A stretch of DNA of 64,000 nucleotides from Pusillimonas sp044464525 (lineage in GTDB: Bacteria > Pseudomonadota > Gammaproteobacteria > Burkholderiales > Burkholderiaceae_B). The notes beneath the pieces were generated by a model. The model had not been told where the DNA came from. It saw nothing but the letters and a program-made list of their open reading frames with translations, and searched no databases. Position 1 is the first letter of the stretch. Every line of letters begins with the position of its first letter. A program made the position numbers and the translations under genes. The stretch is taken from NCBI RefSeq assembly GCF_044464525.1, contig NZ_JBIQLE010000002.1, positions 147,716-211,715 on the forward strand, given 5' to 3'. Below, piece after piece: positions 51,249 through 59,357 of this stretch.

Positions 51249-51287
51249 CCGGCGGCGATATAAGCCGGCAAAACAGCACGCCGCCGG
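51249..51287. repeat. GC-rich hairpin in the leader of the lipoprotein gene
   Basis: Perfect 9-bp inverted repeat CCGGCGGCG/CGCCGCCGG (51249-51257 and 51279-51287) with a 21-nt loop. It ends 25 nt before the ATG of the glycine-zipper lipoprotein gene and may form a 5' UTR stem-loop. Confidence 0.55.
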
Positions 51288-51312
51288 CGACGAATCTCCC
51301 ACAGGAAGAGAC

Positions 51313-51558
51313 ATGAGAAAAATAACCCTGATACTGGCATTGGCCGGCCTGGGCGCGCTGGCTGCATGCCAGACGCCGTCAAATTCGCATGGCCGCTCAA
51401 GCAATTCCGAATTCAACTGTATCGCCGGCACGGTGGGCGGCGCGGTCGTTGGCGGCCTGCTGGGCAGCACCATTGGCGGCGGCACCGGCCGTACGGCTGC
51501 CACCGCCGTGGGCATAGGCGCAGGCGGCTATATCGGAAACCGGATGGGGTGCAAATAA
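51313..51558 (+). CDS. glycine-zipper 2TM-domain lipoprotein
   Basis: 81 residues. Signal peptide MRKITLILALAGLGALAAC with lipobox LAAC (Cys19), then a glycine-zipper segment AGTVGGAVVGGLLGSTIGGGTGRTAATAVGIGAGGYIGNRMG. Resembles small outer-membrane lipoproteins of the SlyB/OsmB/Rick-17kDa type. AGGAAGAG RBS. Its stop shares a base with the next ATG, so it is coupled to the EF-hand gene. Confidence 0.85.
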   Translation: MRKITLILALAGLGALAACQTPSNSHGRSSNSEFNCIAGTVGGAVVGGLLGSTIGGGTGRTAATAVGIGAGGYIGNRMGCK

Positions 51559-51941
51559 TGAAGAACATCGCGATCAAACCGCTGCTTACCGCCGCTTTCG
51601 GCCTAACACTGGCGCTCGCAGGCGCAGTCCACGCGCAGGCGCCGTCCGGGCCGCAAGCCGAGCTTACCCCCGAACACTTCGCCAAGCTTGACCGCAACGG
51701 CGACGGCGGCATCAGCCGAGAAGAGTACGAACAGTTCATGCGCGAATCATTTCAGAAACTGGACACCGACGGCAACCAGCGCCTAAGCAGGGCCGAAGCC
51801 GGCGCCGTCCTGACGCCCGAGCAATTCGACGCGGTTGATGCGAATAACGACGGCGAATTGACCCTGGACGAGTTCATCGCACACACAATGCGCGACTTCG
51901 ACCGCCACGATTACGACGGCGACGGCATGCTGCGGCAGTAA
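51558..51941 (+). CDS. secreted EF-hand calcium-binding protein
   Basis: 127 residues. Sec signal peptide (MKNIAIKPLLTAAFGLTLALAGAVHAQA) followed by four EF-hand-like loops: DRNGDGGISREE, DTDGNQRLSRAE, DANNDGELTLDE and DYDGDGML. Spacing D-x-N/D-x-D/N-G is intact in loops 1-3; the last is truncated at the C-terminus. Predicted periplasmic Ca2+ binder of unknown role. ATG overlaps the lipoprotein stop by one base. Confidence 0.88.
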   Translation: MKNIAIKPLLTAAFGLTLALAGAVHAQAPSGPQAELTPEHFAKLDRNGDGGISREEYEQFMRESFQKLDTDGNQRLSRAEAGAVLTPEQFDAVDANNDGELTLDEFIAHTMRDFDRHDYDGDGMLRQ

Positions 51942-52031
51942 GCCGCGTCGTCCAAACGCGTACGGCCGGCAACAAAACGGGTGGTCCTGCAGCAGGATAC
52001 GGCCGGCCAAACGCTACACCGGAGTACCTCC

Positions 52032-52922
52032 ATGAACCGCAAGAAAGCCTCCGATTTCCACCCCGACGTCCTGAAACTGTTCGACCAATACGTGCACGGC
52101 GCCCTCGATCGCCGGGCGTTTCTACAAAAAGCGGCGCGCTATGCCGTCGGCGGCCTCACTGCCGCGGCCTTGCTCGACAGCCTCAAACCCAATTTTGCGT
52201 GGGCAGTGCAGGTGCCCGAGTCGGATGAGCGCATCGCCATCAGCCGCGAAAAGTTTTCTTCGCCCAAGGGCAACGGAACGATAGAGGGCTATCTGGCCCT
52301 GCCCGCCCAGGGCGACGGCAAGCTCCCCGCCGTGGTGGTGTACCACGAAAATCGGGGCCTCAACCCCTATATCGAGGATGTTGCGCGCCGTCTGGCAGTG
52401 GAAGGCTATGTCGCATTCGCGCCCGATGCCCTTACCCCATTGGGCGGCTACCCCAATGATGAAGACCAGGCTCGCGCCATGTTCGCCAAGCTGGATCAAG
52501 CCAAGACGCACGAAGACCTTTTTGCGGCTGTCGATCATGTGCAAGCGCATCCGCGCTATGGCGGTCGGTACGGCGCAGTGGGTTTCTGCTATGGCGGCGG
52601 GGTGGTCGGAAAATTAGCCGCGCGACGCGCCGACCTGGACGCCGCAGTGCCTTTTTATGGCCCTCAGCCCAGCGCCGACGAGGCCGCCCGTATCCAGGCG
52701 CCGTTACTGATCCATTATGCCGAGCACGACGAACGCGTCAATGCCGGCTGGCCGGCGTTCGAAGAAACCTTGAAAGCCAACAAGGTCGAATACCAGGCCC
52801 ATTTCTATCCCGGAACCCAGCATGGCTTTCACAACGACACTACGCCACGCTACGACGAAGAGGCTGCCGAACTGGCATGGCGGCGCACACTGGAATTCTT
52901 CAAACAACACTTGAAGGGATGA
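52032..52922 (+). CDS. dienelactone hydrolase family protein with Tat-like signal
   Basis: 296 residues from ATG 52032 (GGAG RBS). An N-terminal stretch DRRAFLQKAARYAVGGLTAAALL resembles a twin-arginine signal, then the dienelactone hydrolase domain: VVVYHENRGLNPYIEDVARRLAVEGYVAFAPD, nucleophile Cys in GFCYGGGV, Asp in AEHDERVN and His in GTQHGFHND. Cytoplasmic DLH enzymes are about 230 residues; the added signal suggests export. Function may be hydrolysis of an ester or lactone in the periplasm; substrate unknown. Confidence 0.9.
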   Translation: MNRKKASDFHPDVLKLFDQYVHGALDRRAFLQKAARYAVGGLTAAALLDSLKPNFAWAVQVPESDERIAISREKFSSPKGNGTIEGYLALPAQGDGKLPAVVVYHENRGLNPYIEDVARRLAVEGYVAFAPDALTPLGGYPNDEDQARAMFAKLDQAKTHEDLFAAVDHVQAHPRYGGRYGAVGFCYGGGVVGKLAARRADLDAAVPFYGPQPSADEAARIQAPLLIHYAEHDERVNAGWPAFEETLKANKVEYQAHFYPGTQHGFHNDTTPRYDEEAAELAWRRTLEFFKQHLKG

Positions 52923-52991
52923 TGCGCGGGTGAACCAGTGTGTTGTCCAGCTTGCGCTTGACCGCAACGGCCACGGGCGTTGATCCGCGCT

Positions 52992-53696
52992 TCAGGATAT
53001 CTGTTCTATGGCGGGGTTTGGCGCCCCCGTCCAGCTCAGGCGATACGCTTGTGCACGGCGAACATTGCCGACCAGCGCCGGCCGGAAACAAGCCACATTC
53101 GTGCCTGGCTGATGGCGCACGCTGGGATACACCACGCCCAGCGAGCCGTCATCAAGCAGCCGCTGCGCCAACTCTTGGGAAGCCACATAGCTGGCCGGGT
53201 CAAGGCACTCTGAAAATTCGGGCGCATCGCGCAGGTCGTGGAACTGGGCGCTAAAGTCGGCCAGCAAAGCCTGATAACTGACGCTGTCTTGGAAATAATC
53301 GATTTCGGCGTATTCAACGGTTTTATGGAAAACGATTTCGGCCAATGCGGTCTGTACGTCGAACGCACAATACCAGGCGCCCCGCTGCCCCGAATTGAAA
53401 CGGCTTCCTTCGGGCCGCGGATACGTGAACGCGGCGTTCACGATGCGGAAATTAGGCACGCCAAAGACAAGCTCGTCTATGCCTATGCCGGCCAAGCCGC
53501 CCTGCTCGGCCCTTAGCCTTTGATTGGTGGCGTTATCCAGTGTAAAAAGATCGGCCAGATGCTCGACGCTTTCAGACAGCGGCGCCAGTACAGAGTCTTC
53601 TTGATCAACAAAGCGCGAAGGCAGAAGGCGGTACGTATCCAGTTGGCGCACCAGCGAGATGGGCGGCAACGAAGACATGGGCTCAAATGCCGCCAC
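52992..53696 (-). CDS. RES-domain toxin
   Basis: 234 residues. RES domains are NAD+-degrading or ADP-ribosyltransferase-type toxins. The conserved R..SR..G..YCA..VQTALAE pattern is visible: GSRFNSGQRGAWYCAFDVQTALAEIVFHK (Arg/Glu-Ser positions), followed by the YPSVRHQPGTNVACFRP segment typical of the family. The gene starts 14 nt inside the antitoxin gene, the usual antitoxin-toxin order. Met7 (53678) is an alternative start. Confidence 0.9.
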   Translation of the reverse strand: MAAFEPMSSLPPISLVRQLDTYRLLPSRFVDQEDSVLAPLSESVEHLADLFTLDNATNQRLRAEQGGLAGIGIDELVFGVPNFRIVNAAFTYPRPEGSRFNSGQRGAWYCAFDVQTALAEIVFHKTVEYAEIDYFQDSVSYQALLADFSAQFHDLRDAPEFSECLDPASYVASQELAQRLLDDGSLGVVYPSVRHQPGTNVACFRPALVGNVRRAQAYRLSWTGAPNPAIEQIS

Positions 53697-54120
53697 GCCG
53701 CGCGTCGAGCAATTGCCTGACGGCCTGCATGCTGATAAGCCCGCCCTCTAGCATGCAGGCCAACGGCGTGCGACCGCCAAACAGCACGTTGCGGTTGGGC
53801 AAATGCACCCATTTATCGGCCAGGTCGTCGCCATACAGGATATGCAAAGACTTATAGATGCCGAGCAGGTACGAAATGCGCGTGAGACGGTCGACCTCAA
53901 GTACGCGCCGGGGCTTTTTCTTCCATTCGTAGTACGAACTGCTGGAGACCCCGCCCAACAGAACGCAGGCGTCTTCGTCGCGCAGGTTCCAGGCTTGGGC
54001 AAGTTTGAAAAACCCTTTTAGCGCGGACGCCGAAAGACGTTCGCGTACCGGCCGCGCGTTCAGGTCGACGACCGGGGCCGGTTCGAAACGACTGAAAGGA
54101 TAGGCGTAGGCAAGGGACAT
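53683..54120 (-). CDS. Xre/MbcA/ParS-type antitoxin (DUF2384)
   Basis: 145 residues. N-terminal Xre-like helical region (LKGFFKLAQAWNLRDEDACVLLGGVSSSSYYEWKKKPRRVLEVDRLTRISYLLGIYKSLHILYG) and C-terminal MbcA/ParS toxin-binding region (WVHLPNRNVLFGGRTPLACMLEGGLISMQAVRQLLDARRGGI). Overlaps the RES toxin gene by 14 nt. Expected to neutralise the toxin by covering its active site and to repress the shared promoter. Confidence 0.9.
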   Translation of the reverse strand: MSLAYAYPFSRFEPAPVVDLNARPVRERLSASALKGFFKLAQAWNLRDEDACVLLGGVSSSSYYEWKKKPRRVLEVDRLTRISYLLGIYKSLHILYGDDLADKWVHLPNRNVLFGGRTPLACMLEGGLISMQAVRQLLDARRGGI

Positions 54121-54128
54121 AATTTACT

Positions 54129-54170
54129 CCAGTTACGGCTAGTTTAATATCCATAACTGGAAATGTCCAG
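54129..54170. promoter_or_regulatory. operator dyads upstream of the RES/Xre pair
   Basis: CCAGTTA (54129-54135) pairs with TAACTGG (54154-54160), and CTGGA/TCCAG (54157-54161 and 54166-54170) overlaps it, giving three spaced CCAG/CTGG boxes directly upstream of the antitoxin start (54120). Arrangement is typical of antitoxin autoregulation sites. Confidence 0.6.
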
Positions 54171-54274
54171 TATTTCAGCTACTTATTGCCCGAGTATCGG
54201 GTATATGCGCACGCCGACTTGGCCCCTGAAGGCAGGAACCCGCGCGAGCGCGCAACGCCGAGTATCTTGCGGTT

Positions 54275-54613
54275 CTAAAGAATCTCGTCCACCGCTTCGA
54301 TGGGGCGGCACAGCCGCGTGCCCTTCTCGGTAACGACGAAAGGCCTATTCATCAGTATCGGGTTTTCCGCCATGGCGTCCAGCAATTGCTCTTCCGAGGC
54401 CTTTTCCAGCGCCCGCTCGGTGTACAGCGCCTCTTTGGCGCGAATCGCTTCGCGCGGGGAAAGCCCGGCATCGCTGATCAGCTTGGCCAGTTCGTCTCGG
54501 CTGGGCGGAGTCTTCAGATACTCGATAATCTCAGGCTCACGCCCATGGTCGCGCAGGCGCTGAAGCGTATTGCGCGAGGTGCTGCACCGAGGGTTGTGGT
54601 AAATGGTGGTCAT
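54275..54613 (-). CDS. arsC: arsenate reductase ArsC (glutaredoxin-dependent)
   Basis: 112 residues of the ArsC/Spx thioredoxin-like fold. MTTIYHNPRCSTSRNTL carries the catalytic Cys10, with the conserved arginines in AIRAKEALY and MNRPFVV that bind arsenate. Reduces As(V) to As(III) for export; the exporter ArsB is encoded 33 kb away. YfgD-like relatives share this size, so arsenate may not be the only substrate. No arsR is adjacent. Confidence 0.88.
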   Translation of the reverse strand: MTTIYHNPRCSTSRNTLQRLRDHGREPEIIEYLKTPPSRDELAKLISDAGLSPREAIRAKEALYTERALEKASEEQLLDAMAENPILMNRPFVVTEKGTRLCRPIEAVDEIL

Positions 54614-54766
54614 TGCCTATGTACTCCGTCTGAAAATCACTGCAAAGTATTGCATTGATTCTATACGAGGCGGCATCTTGCTTTTTGAGGCAACGCTGTA
54701 ATACCCTACTTCACTTGTATGAGCTTCAACTATCCAAGCTTCAAATAAATCCACCGGAGACAACGA

Positions 54767-55687
54767 ATGCAGTTGACGCTGTTGATCGAACTGGCCCTCA
54801 ATGGGCTGCAGTTCGGCCTGATGCTGTTCCTGCTGGCCGCGGGTCTTACACTCGTGTTCGGCATCATGGATTTCATCAACCTGGCCCACGGCTCGCTTTA
54901 CATGCTGGGGGCTTATTTTGCCGCTTCGTTCGTGATGGCCACCGATTCATTCTGGCTGGGGCTGGTGCTGGCGGTGGCGGCCACCATGGTGGCCGGCGTC
55001 ATTCTCGAAATGCTGGTCTTCAGGCGCCTTTATCAGCGCAATCACATGTCTCAGGTGCTGGCCACCTTCGCGCTCATCCTCATTTTCAATGAAGGAGCAC
55101 GCATGATCTGGGGCGAGCAGCCGCTACGCTTGAATACACCCGAGGTGCTTTCGCAGCCAGTGCAAATATTGCCCGGCTTCTACTATTCCTCCTTCCGGCT
55201 GTTCATCATCTTCACGGGTCTTGCCGTGGCAGCGGCCTTGTACGTGCTGGTCACCAAGACGCGGCTTGGCATGCGGGTACGCGCCGGGGCTTCAAACCGC
55301 GAGATGGCCACCGCCATGGGGGTCAACATCAAAACCATCTTCACGCTGCTTTTCGCCTTCGGCGCTGCCTTGTGCGCCATCGCGGGCGCCCTGCTGGGCA
55401 CCATACTTTCGGTGCAGGTGGGTATGGGGGAAAGCATACTGATACTGGCTTTCGTCGTCATTGTGGTGGGCGGCATAGGCTCGATACGCGGTGCTCTGAT
55501 CGGGTCGCTGCTGGTGGGCTGCGTCGACACGGTCAGCCGCACGCTGCTGCCCTCCTTGCTGCACGCGATCATGCCGGCGGCGGTGGCTTCCAGTCTGGGG
55601 CCGGCACTGGCTTCGATCCTGATCTACCTGTTCATGGCCGGGGTGCTGTTCTTCAAGCCCGAAGGCCTGTTTCCCGCCCGCAGCTAA
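54767..55687 (+). CDS. branched-chain amino acid-type ABC transporter permease (LivH family)
   Basis: 306 residues, about eight membrane helices. LivH pattern: LALNGLQFGLMLFLLAAGLTLVFGIMDFINLAHGSLYMLGAYFA, RMIWGEQPLRLNTPEVL, GASNREMATAMGVNIKTIFTLLFAFGAALCAIAGALLGTILSVQ, VVIVVGGIGSIRGALIG. RBS GGAGACAACGA. First gene of a four-gene transporter operon. With the Rieske operon 3 kb on, it probably imports an aromatic acid and not a branched-chain amino acid. Confidence 0.93.
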   Translation: MQLTLLIELALNGLQFGLMLFLLAAGLTLVFGIMDFINLAHGSLYMLGAYFAASFVMATDSFWLGLVLAVAATMVAGVILEMLVFRRLYQRNHMSQVLATFALILIFNEGARMIWGEQPLRLNTPEVLSQPVQILPGFYYSSFRLFIIFTGLAVAAALYVLVTKTRLGMRVRAGASNREMATAMGVNIKTIFTLLFAFGAALCAIAGALLGTILSVQVGMGESILILAFVVIVVGGIGSIRGALIGSLLVGCVDTVSRTLLPSLLHAIMPAAVASSLGPALASILIYLFMAGVLFFKPEGLFPARS

Positions 55688-55697
55688 GGAGGCCCGC

Positions 55698-56663
55698 ATG
55701 CACAGCACTTTGCATCATCGTCTTTCGGGCCCCTGGATCGTCGCCTTGCTAATCCTGCTGGCGGCATTTCCACCCGTCGCCGCGCTGTTCGGCCAAGAGT
55801 TCTACATCAGCTTCGGTTCACGCCTGATCATCTTCGCGCTGGTCGCGTCCAGCCTGAACCTCATCCTGGGCTTCGGCGGCATGGTCAGCCTGGGCCACGC
55901 AGCCTATTTCGGCGCAGGAGCCTACGTCGTGGCCATACTGATGTATCACGATCTGGCCTCGGCCTGGCTCAGTTGGCCGGCCGCGGTGTTGCTGGGCGCG
56001 GCGCTGGCCTTTCTGATAGGGCTCGTCTGCCTGCGAACCAAAGGGGTCTATTTCATTATGATCACCCTTGCCTTCGCGCAAATGACATACTACATATTCG
56101 TGTCGCTTCGCAGCTATGGCGGCGATGACGGCCTGGCCCTGATGCAACGTTCCACCCTTGGCGTCGACCTGTCTTCCGACACGGTTTTCTATTACGTTTG
56201 CCTGGCCCTGACCGCACTGGTGCTGTTTTTCATGCACCGCCTCATCAATGCGCGCTTCGGCCGCGTGCTCCAAGGCATTCGCGAGAATGAAACGCGCATG
56301 CAGGCCATCGGCTATCCCGTCTTTCGCTACAAGCTCGCCGCATTTGTCATCGCGGGCGCCATCGCCGCCCTCGCAGGCGCCCTCTTCGCCAACCAGAATT
56401 ACATGGCAAGCCCCAGCCAATTGCACTGGATGCAATCGGGCACATTGATGGTCATGGTTCTGGTCGGCGGCTTGGGTTATTTCTTCGGCGGCGTCATCGG
56501 GGCAGTCACCTTGTTGCTTCTTGAAGAAATCCTCATGGCCTATACCACCCACTGGGCGTTTTACCTGGGCTTCATCCTTCTGGCCATCGTGCTCTTCCTG
56601 CCCAACGGGCTGGCCAGCCTGGCCCTGCGCCGCGCGGCCGGCGCCGGCGGAGGCAAGCCATGA
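55698..56663 (+). CDS. branched-chain amino acid-type ABC transporter permease (LivM family)
   Basis: 321 residues with about ten helices. LivM signatures: GFGGMVSLGHAAYFGAGAYVVAIL, LVCLRTKGVYFIMITLAFAQMTYYI, RFGRVLQGIRENETRMQAIGYPVFRYKLAAFVIAGAIAALAGAL, and a terminal LFLPNGL. Starts 10 nt after LivH; its stop overlaps the LivG-type ATG by four bases. Confidence 0.93.
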   Translation: MHSTLHHRLSGPWIVALLILLAAFPPVAALFGQEFYISFGSRLIIFALVASSLNLILGFGGMVSLGHAAYFGAGAYVVAILMYHDLASAWLSWPAAVLLGAALAFLIGLVCLRTKGVYFIMITLAFAQMTYYIFVSLRSYGGDDGLALMQRSTLGVDLSSDTVFYYVCLALTALVLFFMHRLINARFGRVLQGIRENETRMQAIGYPVFRYKLAAFVIAGAIAALAGALFANQNYMASPSQLHWMQSGTLMVMVLVGGLGYFFGGVIGAVTLLLLEEILMAYTTHWAFYLGFILLAIVLFLPNGLASLALRRAAGAGGGKP

Positions 56664-57415
56664 CGACACCCATGCTCGAGCTGCGCAGCCTGGTCCGCCG
56701 CTACGGCGGCATTATCGCCACCGACCACCTCAATCTTGCCATCACCGAGGGCGAAACCCACGCCATCATCGGCCCCAACGGCGCGGGCAAGACCACCCTC
56801 ATCCACCAGATATCCGGGGGGCTCACTCCCGACGAAGGCAGCATCCTGTTCCAAGGCCAGGACATCACCGCTATGCCGATGGACCAACGGGTGCACTTGG
56901 GGCTGGCGCGCTCTTATCAGATAACCAACATATTTCGCCAGTGCACGGTCCTGGATAACCTCGCCCTGGCCGTCCAGGCGCGGCATGGTTCCAGCATGCG
57001 TTTCTGGCGGCCGACGGTTAGCGAATCGCAACTTTTCAACGAAGCCCGCTCCTTGGCCGAGAAAATCGGCCTGGAGCAGCTTCTGGATGCCCAGGCCGGC
57101 AATCTGGCCCACGGCGAACAACGCCTGCTCGAAGTCGGGTTGGCGCTGGCCACGCGCCCGCGCATGCTTTTGCTGGACGAGCCCATGGCGGGAATGGGGC
57201 CTAAAGAGTCGCGCAGCCTGCTGCCGCTCATCCAGTCGCTAAGCGACGAGCTTGCCGTGGTGCTGGTCGAACACGACATGGAGACCGTGTTCCAGCTTGC
57301 CGATCGCATTTCAGTACTGGTGGCCGGTCGCGTCATCGCCACCGGAACCCCCGAGGAAATCCGCCACAACGCCGAGGTGCGCAAAGCCTATCTGGGCGAC
57401 GAGGTAAGCACATGA
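56660..57415 (+). CDS. ABC transporter ATP-binding protein (LivG family)
   Basis: 251 residues. Walker A GPNGAGKTT (about 38-46), Q-loop RSYQITNIFRQCTVLDNL, signature in NLAHGEQRLLEVGLALATRPRMLLLDEPMAGMGPKES with Walker B, and H-loop VLVEHDMETVFQLADRI. The LivG-type signature NLAHGEQR (instead of LSGGQ) is usual for this family. Cytoplasmic subunit of the importer; overlaps the livF gene by four bases. Confidence 0.94.
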   Translation: MTTPMLELRSLVRRYGGIIATDHLNLAITEGETHAIIGPNGAGKTTLIHQISGGLTPDEGSILFQGQDITAMPMDQRVHLGLARSYQITNIFRQCTVLDNLALAVQARHGSSMRFWRPTVSESQLFNEARSLAEKIGLEQLLDAQAGNLAHGEQRLLEVGLALATRPRMLLLDEPMAGMGPKESRSLLPLIQSLSDELAVVLVEHDMETVFQLADRISVLVAGRVIATGTPEEIRHNAEVRKAYLGDEVST

Positions 57416-58122
57416 AGCCATTGCTCGAAGTACAAGCCATTGAAACCGCGTACGGCAGCAGCCAGATACTGTTCGGCATCGACCTGGCCATCGAGGCGGG
57501 CCAGACGGCCACCCTGCTGGGACGCAACGGCATGGGCAAGACAACCACCGTGCGCTCGGTGCTGGGGCTGACGCGTATCCGGGGCGGCAACATACATTTC
57601 GATGGCCACGACGTCGGACGCTGGAACGCCGACCGCATCGCCCGCCTGGGGGTTGCCGTGGTGCCCGAGGGTCGCCATATCTTCCCCAACCTGTCTGTGC
57701 GCGAGAACCTTGTCGCATTCGCCTGCAATCGCAGTGGCACGGCACAGCCCTGGACGCTCGAGCGCATCTTTGAACTGTTCCCGCGCCTGCGCGAGCGCAC
57801 CGGCAATATGGGCAATCAGCTCTCGGGGGGCGAGCAACAAATGCTGGCCATAGGGCGCGCCCTCATGACCAACCCTAAACTGCTTATCCTTGATGAAGCC
57901 ACCGAAGGGCTCGCCCCGCTCATCCGCGAAGAAATCTGGCAATGCCTCGCGCAGCTGCGTGCCATGGGGCAGACCACCTTGGTTATCGATAAATATGTGC
58001 AACGGCTGATTGAGCTGGCCGACCAGCACACCATCATCGAGCGGGGCCAGGTTGTATGGAGCGGAAGCTCTGAAAGCCTGCGGCAGTCGCCGGATATCTG
58101 GGAGCGCTACGTCGGGGTGTAG
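57412..58122 (+). CDS. ABC transporter ATP-binding protein (LivF family)
   Basis: 236 residues, the LivF length. Walker A LGRNGMGKTT (about 36-45), VVPEGRHIFPNLSVRENL, signature LSGGEQQMLAIGRALMTNPKLLILDEATEGLAP with Walker B. The H-loop position reads VIDKYVQRL, with Asp-Lys in place of the usual Glu-His/Gln-Asn, as in many LivF proteins. Last gene of the transporter operon. Confidence 0.94.
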   Translation: MKPLLEVQAIETAYGSSQILFGIDLAIEAGQTATLLGRNGMGKTTTVRSVLGLTRIRGGNIHFDGHDVGRWNADRIARLGVAVVPEGRHIFPNLSVRENLVAFACNRSGTAQPWTLERIFELFPRLRERTGNMGNQLSGGEQQMLAIGRALMTNPKLLILDEATEGLAPLIREEIWQCLAQLRAMGQTTLVIDKYVQRLIELADQHTIIERGQVVWSGSSESLRQSPDIWERYVGV

Positions 58123-58190
58123 GCTTTGCCGGCGTTTACCAACGCCTCTGCGTCCGGCGACTCTGGTTTCCCGCGCCGGAATTTCACAGG

Positions 58191-59171
58191 CTATCGCTGC
58201 AGCGTTTGCAAGGGCGTGCATCCGTAGCGCTCGCGGTAGCGGGTACAGAAACGTCCCAAATGGGTGAAGCCCCAGCGCAGCGCCACATCGGTAACCCGCA
58301 CGCCCGGCGAGGCTGTCAAAAGCTCGGCATGGGCGCGTTCCATACGCTGCTCGCGCGCATAGGCCATCGGCGACAGGCCGTACTGATCTTTGAAGGCTGC
58401 ACACAGGCTGCGAACGCTGGACCCGCTTGCCTGGGCGATACGGCCCAGATCAAGCGGCTCTTGAAGGTGAGCCCGTATGTATTCCTCGGCCAGGCGCACA
58501 TTGCGCCTGGCAGTACCGGAACGTCTTTGGAGCAGTTCGGAGTAGTTATGGCGCTGGCACAGCAGCAGATGCTGGATGAGGGTTTCTTCTTGCGCCTCGA
58601 CCCATTTGGACGGCGGCGTCTGGCCCGGCGCCTGGAACCAGCTAAGCAAGGCTCCGATCTGATGCTGCCATGAGCGGCCTTGCGGAGTGTCGAGCGCGAA
58701 CTGCGGACAGAATTCGACAGGCTGTTCGATTCTGGCCCCGAGCAGATTGCTGCAAGATGCCTCGATGCGTTCGCGCGGCACTTTCAACAGCAGTTGCTCG
58801 CAGCCCTCGCTCCAGTCGAGCCGCAGCGGCAATGTGGGAGAGATCAGCGCGCCCGTGCGCGAGTCGGCTGCCACGACCGAATCGCCGACGGTGATGCGGG
58901 CTGTGCCCTCGAGCGGAACCTGGAACAGCAGGAAACGCCGCAGTTCGCCCGGGGCGATGTGCACCGCCGCGCCATAGCGCAACAAGAAAAGCGACACCTC
59001 GCCCAATTTCAAATGGCGCAGGAACGAATCGACCTTTCCGGAGCGCCAGACGAGGTCGTGCTCTTTGAGCGCCCCCGTGGTGGCCAGTTTGGCCTCTTGG
59101 GGGTCGCTCGAGGCAAACAGTGGCGATGCCTTGTATAGCGGGGTCAAGCCCTTTTTAAACCATGGTTCCAT
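58191..59171 (-). CDS. AraC-family transcriptional regulator
   Basis: 326 residues. N-terminal AraC-binding-like (cupin) sensor region (about 20-190) and a C-terminal double helix-turn-helix (LAEEYIRAHLQEPLDLGRIAQASGSSVRSLCAAFKDQYGLSPMAYAREQRMERAHAELLTASPGVRVTDVALRWGFTHLGRFCTRYRERYGCTPLQTLQ). Layout matches AraC regulators of aromatic-acid catabolism such as BenR/AntR. It is convergent with the livF-type gene and divergent from the binding-protein/dioxygenase operon, so it likely activates both in response to the aromatic substrate. Confidence 0.92.
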   Translation of the reverse strand: MEPWFKKGLTPLYKASPLFASSDPQEAKLATTGALKEHDLVWRSGKVDSFLRHLKLGEVSLFLLRYGAAVHIAPGELRRFLLFQVPLEGTARITVGDSVVAADSRTGALISPTLPLRLDWSEGCEQLLLKVPRERIEASCSNLLGARIEQPVEFCPQFALDTPQGRSWQHQIGALLSWFQAPGQTPPSKWVEAQEETLIQHLLLCQRHNYSELLQRRSGTARRNVRLAEEYIRAHLQEPLDLGRIAQASGSSVRSLCAAFKDQYGLSPMAYAREQRMERAHAELLTASPGVRVTDVALRWGFTHLGRFCTRYRERYGCTPLQTLQR

Positions 59172-59357
59172 CGTACGTCCCTCGGCAGCGGATGACGGAG
59201 ATAGGCAAATGTTGCACGAGCTGGCTCAAAATTGCCAGAAAAGGATAGCCGCTCCCGGCCATCCCCAACATCATATAGGGAAGCTCTGCATACCGGTACC
59301 ACGATCCGGGTCCAAGCTTGCGTAGTACAACTTTATAAAAAAACGGAGACAACGCAT

